Source: a virus. From it: 32,776 nucleotides of DNA. A model generated the notes under the pieces. The model saw nothing but the letters and a program-made list of their open reading frames with translations, was not told where the DNA came from and made no database searches. The stretch lies in IMG/VR virus record IMGVR_UViG_3300000117_000106, positions 320-33,095 of that record; one strand, 5' to 3'. A program made the position numbers and the translations under genes. Numbering within the stretch: position 1 is the stretch's first letter; each line of letters starts with the position of its first letter. This document shows positions 29,909-32,776 of this stretch, in pieces.

Positions 29909-31842
29909 GCATAAAAATTGTAAACTTACATAGCTACACAACTCCAAAAGTTGTTGAGGTAAAAAATAAAGATTGGGTAGCATACGGAGAAGATAATAAT
30001 TATTTTCAATATTTAATTGATAGATACACCGGAAGTCCTACTAATAATGCTTCTATAAACGGCATTTCTCAACTTATATTTGGAAAAGGTTTAGACGCTA
30101 CTGACTCAAATAAGAGACCGGAAGAGTATGCTAAAATGAAATCTATTTTTGACGATACTTGCGTACGAAAATTATGCAACGATCTAAAGCTAATGGGTCA
30201 ATGTAGCTTACAAATTATATACTCTAAAGATAGAACTAGAGTTGCACAAGTAGAACATTTTCCGGTAGAGACTCTAAGAGCAGAAAAGTGTAACGACGAT
30301 GGAGAAATAGAGGCATATTATTATTCACCAGATTGGTCTAAGCATAAGCCACAAGATGAGTTAAAAAGAATCCCGGCTTTTGGCTTTAGTAGTGAGTCTA
30401 TTGAGATATTATACATCAAACCGTACAAAACCGGATTTCATTATTACTCGCCTGTAGACTATCAAGGCGGGTTGCAATACTCCGAACTAGAAGAAGAGAT
30501 AGCAAACTACCATTTGAACAATATCTTAAACGGTCTAGCACCTAGTATGCTTATAAACTTTAACAACGGCATACCAACTGAGGAAGAAAGGCAAATGATA
30601 GAAAGCAGAATACAAGAAAAGTTTTCGGGATCTTCTAATGCCGGTAAATTTATACTAGCTTTTAACGACAATACGGAACAAGCTGCGACGCTAGAGCCGG
30701 TACAATTATCTGACGCACACAACCAATATCAATTCTTATCAGACGAATCTATGAGAAAGATAATGGTAAGCCACAGAATTGTTTCGCCTATGCTTTTAGG
30801 TATTAAAGATAATACCGGGTTTGGAAACAACGCAGACGAATTAGAAACTGCGTCTACATTAATGGATAATACCGTTATACGTCCGTTTCAAGATATGCTA
30901 ATAAACGCATTTGATCAAATACTAGCTATAAATGAAATATCACTTAAGTTGTACTTTAAAACTTTGCAACCACTAGAATTTACAGATCTAGAAAACGCTA
31001 CAACTAAGGAGCAAATAGAAGAAGAAACAGGACAAAAGTTGTCTTTATCATCTAAAGTAATTGACGGCAGAATAGCATTCGACACCAAAGAAGAAGCAAT
31101 AGCCGTTTCTGAATCTATGGGATGTTCGGGTTATCATACTCATAACTTAGACGGTCAAGATTGGTATATGCCTTGTGAATCTCACAACTTAAAAGCACCT
31201 TGTTGGGATGGGTATGAGCAATACGGTATGAAAAGAGACAAATCTGGAAAGCTAGTGCCTAATTGTATCCCAATAAAAGCAGCCGAAGAAGTCCGCAAAG
31301 CCGTTTTAAGCGCTTTAGAAGGTCTTGGAGAGGATGAGGGGGAAGATTACGTCTTAGTGGACGAAAGACCGTCAGACGTATTTAGAGACGCTGAGATGCA
31401 AAAGATGCTAAGGTTTGCAAACGTTATAAAAGGTAATCCATCTAAGAAAAGTGAACAAGACACATCGCTATTTAAGATTCGATACCAATACGCACCGTTA
31501 GATACAAGTCCTAACAGTAGAGAATTTTGCAAAGAAATGGTAAAAGCTAAAAAACTTTACAGAGTTGAGGATCTCGACAAAGATTTATCTATGAATCCGG
31601 GATTTGGTAAAGGTGGAACTGAGTCTTACAATCCGTTTTTATTTAAAGGCGGTGTAAATTGTAAGCATTTTTGGATGCGTAAGATTTATATGCGTAAAAA
31701 CAATAGAAAAATAACCGTCTCAAAAGCTAGAGAAATGATAAACGATCTAGAGCCAAGTGAAAGAGCAGACGCTAGATATGAATCTAACGACAAAAGGGTG
31801 GCGCAAATAGCCGGAGAGAATAATAACTTTTGGAAAGCATAA
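29905..31842 (+). CDS. Portal protein fused to Cys/His-rich and SPP1-gp7-like C-terminal domains
   Basis: Residues ~1-365 of this 645-aa protein look like a phage portal: GSPTNNASINGISQLIFGKG (43-62), LQYSELEEEIANYHLNNILN (190-209), GKFILAFNDNTEQA, LLGIKDNTGFGNNADELETA and a distal helix. A Cys/His block follows at ~405-456 (MGCSGYHTHNLDG, MPCESH, CWDGYEQYGMKRDKSGKLVP). A third part lies at ~522-598 (KIRYQYAPLDTSPNSREFCK, LFKGGVNCKHFWMRKI), seen in head-morphogenesis proteins. The usual portal is ~400-500 aa, so the extension is a fusion. It forms the DNA entry ring and may carry a minor head function. Confidence 0.75.
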   Translation: MSIKIVNLHSYTTPKVVEVKNKDWVAYGEDNNYFQYLIDRYTGSPTNNASINGISQLIFGKGLDATDSNKRPEEYAKMKSIFDDTCVRKLCNDLKLMGQCSLQIIYSKDRTRVAQVEHFPVETLRAEKCNDDGEIEAYYYSPDWSKHKPQDELKRIPAFGFSSESIEILYIKPYKTGFHYYSPVDYQGGLQYSELEEEIANYHLNNILNGLAPSMLINFNNGIPTEEERQMIESRIQEKFSGSSNAGKFILAFNDNTEQAATLEPVQLSDAHNQYQFLSDESMRKIMVSHRIVSPMLLGIKDNTGFGNNADELETASTLMDNTVIRPFQDMLINAFDQILAINEISLKLYFKTLQPLEFTDLENATTKEQIEEETGQKLSLSSKVIDGRIAFDTKEEAIAVSESMGCSGYHTHNLDGQDWYMPCESHNLKAPCWDGYEQYGMKRDKSGKLVPNCIPIKAAEEVRKAVLSALEGLGEDEGEDYVLVDERPSDVFRDAEMQKMLRFANVIKGNPSKKSEQDTSLFKIRYQYAPLDTSPNSREFCKEMVKAKKLYRVEDLDKDLSMNPGFGKGGTESYNPFLFKGGVNCKHFWMRKIYMRKNNRKITVSKAREMINDLEPSERADARYESNDKRVAQIAGENNNFWKA

Positions 31843-31845
31843 AAT

Positions 31846-32358
31846 ATGGCAACGGCATTATTTATAAAAAGAGCAGATCTAGTAAAAAACACCATTATAG
31901 ATGGTAATGTAGACACAGATAAATTTATACAGTTTATCAAAATAGCACAAGAGATGCATATCCAAAATTATCTAGGTACGGATCTCTACAACAAAATCAG
32001 TACAGATATTTTAGGTACAGGTGGTGCAAGTTTAACCGGCAATTATTTAGCTTTAGTAAACGATCACATACAACCTATGCTAATCCATTATGCTATGGTA
32101 GATTATTTGCCTTTCGCAGCGTATGAAGTAAAGAACGGAGGGTTGTATAAGCATAGAAGTGAAAACGCAGAAATAGCTACTAAAGAAGAAGTGGATTTTC
32201 TAGCGCAAAGACACAGACATTTTGCAGATTTTTACACTCAAAGATTTTTAGACTATATGAGTTTTAATGCGTCTAGTAAATTTCCAGAGTATTACACAAA
32301 TAATAATGAGGATATGTATCCGGATAAATCAAACAACTTTTTAGGATGGGTTTTATAA
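31846..32358 (+). CDS. Head-tail connector / adaptor protein
   Basis: The 170-residue, mostly helical protein shows FIQFIKIAQEMHIQNYLGTD (~27-46) then LYNKI, LVNDHIQPMLIHYAMVDYLP (~70-89), and YEVKNGGLYKHRSENAEIAT (~93-112). This is the pattern of small adaptor proteins (DUF6712-type) found after portal genes in Bacteroidota phages. It would sit under the portal and receive the tail. It starts 3 bases after the portal stop. Confidence 0.65.
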   Translation: MATALFIKRADLVKNTIIDGNVDTDKFIQFIKIAQEMHIQNYLGTDLYNKISTDILGTGGASLTGNYLALVNDHIQPMLIHYAMVDYLPFAAYEVKNGGLYKHRSENAEIATKEEVDFLAQRHRHFADFYTQRFLDYMSFNASSKFPEYYTNNNEDMYPDKSNNFLGWVL

Positions 32359-32435
32359 GGACATACATAATAAAAAAAGAGAATTTATCAAAGTTAATTA
32401 AATACGTCAAAAAGAAAAACACAACAAAAAAATAG
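32346..32435 (+). CDS. Very small basic ORF (29 aa), doubtful
   Basis: ATG 32346 lies in the end of the connector gene and opens 29 codons filling the gap, with a Lys-rich product (ENLSKLIKYVKKKNTTKK). The overlap is like its neighbours, but such a short low-complexity frame could be chance. Confidence 0.3.
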   Translation: MGFIRTYIIKKENLSKLIKYVKKKNTTKK

Positions 32436-32436
32436 T

Positions 32437-32598
32437 ATGTTTGGAACAATATATTTGACTAGCAATTTTGGAGTAGTCGAGGATTCTAGCTTTGGGAAAG
32501 CATATCCGTTTTTAGTAAAAGGAAGAAAATTTTTAGCAAGTATGACAAAAATACTAGTAGATTCTATAAAATACACCGTAGATAAAATAACATTATAA
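32437..32598 (+). CDS. Small hypothetical protein (53 aa)
   Basis: ATG 32437 opens a 53-codon frame that ends exactly on the start of the fibre gene (TAATG). The product has a Phe/Gly-rich start (FGTIYLTSNFGVVEDSSFGK) and a helical end (SMTKILVDSIKYTVDKI). No family was recognised; tiling supports it. Confidence 0.5.
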   Translation: MFGTIYLTSNFGVVEDSSFGKAYPFLVKGRKFLASMTKILVDSIKYTVDKITL

Positions 32599-32776
32599 TG
32601 GCAAAACAAACGATTAACATAGGTACTACTGCAAACGACGGAACAGGAGATCAATTAAGAGCAGCCTTCGACAAAGTAAACGATAACTTTACGGAGTTGT
32701 ATAGTGACGATACAGGAGACGTTGGCTCGATAGTAGCCGGTACAGGAATTAGTGTAAATCAAGCAACCGGAGATGT
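32598..32776 (+). CDS. Tail fibre N-terminus, 3'-truncated
   Basis: The product begins AKQTINIGTTANDGTGDQLR and continues AAFDKVNDNFTELY. This NIGxxANDGTGDxLRxAFxKxNxNFxELY start is a well-known tail-fibre attachment motif of phages. The gene runs off the window after 59 codons in the frame that would continue into base 2 of the window if the ends are joined. It would anchor the fibre to the tail. Confidence 0.85.
   Translation, partial: MAKQTINIGTTANDGTGDQLRAAFDKVNDNFTELYSDDTGDVGSIVAGTGISVNQATGD

Noticed and set aside
1-32776. tRNA genes, CRISPR arrays, insertion sequences, integrase or attachment sites
   Set aside because: No cloverleaf, regular repeat-spacer array, transposase motif or recombinase motif was seen on reading; short repeats found are promoter or operator-like.

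Overview
This window is a densely packed, AT-rich bacteriophage genome segment with every recognisable gene on the + strand. It carries the core of a tailed, siphovirus-like phage: terminase, portal, protease, scaffold, capsid, tail tube candidate, tape measure, fibres and lysis genes. A Bacteroidota host, probably a marine or other environmental flavobacterium-like cell, is the best inference. Two promoters match the Bacteroidota form TTTG-N19/20-TAnnTTTG, genes are preceded by A/T-rich leaders rather than Shine-Dalgarno sites, and several structural proteins resemble families common in Bacteroidota phages. No integrase, tRNA, CRISPR array or insertion sequence was seen.

Layout. Positions 2-1627 hold the end of a tail fibre (LamG-like domain, then a widespread phage-fibre domain). 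Positions 1627-3436 are a lysis/membrane cassette: small membrane proteins, an M15-type peptidase and a three-helix holin. Positions 3437-3614 are a regulatory gap with palindromic operator-like sites. Positions 3615-9959 encode DNA metabolism and early functions: NinG-like protein, a pair of small proteins of which one ends like an SSB tip, DnaB/RecA-type helicase, sigma-like factor, many small proteins, FEN-type exonuclease, and a stand-alone DnaA domain IV-like protein.

Positions 9943-13892 form one translationally coupled run of enzymes: GT-A glycosyltransferase, SAM methyltransferase, putative 2OG-Fe(II) oxygenase, cysteine-free PAPS-reductase-like protein (IbrA-like), IbrB-like ParB protein and a second ParB-like protein. 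This run is the best candidate for an undescribed biochemical system. Terminase genes follow (13925-15416). A three-gene island (15434-16262) with its own promoter and terminator comes next.

Positions 16295-32358 are morphogenesis genes in an unusual order: tail chaperone with a clear -1 frameshift, tail completion and baseplate proteins, tape measure, then protease, scaffold, decoration protein, major capsid protein, tail tube candidate, portal and connector. The window ends inside a second fibre gene whose frame would join exactly with the truncated fibre at position 2, so the window may be a whole circularly permuted genome.

Eleven small genes of 29-56 codons were added by hand because they tile the gaps with start/stop overlaps, and several carry recognisable Cys motifs. 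Function calls rest on motif recognition by eye; no database search was run.
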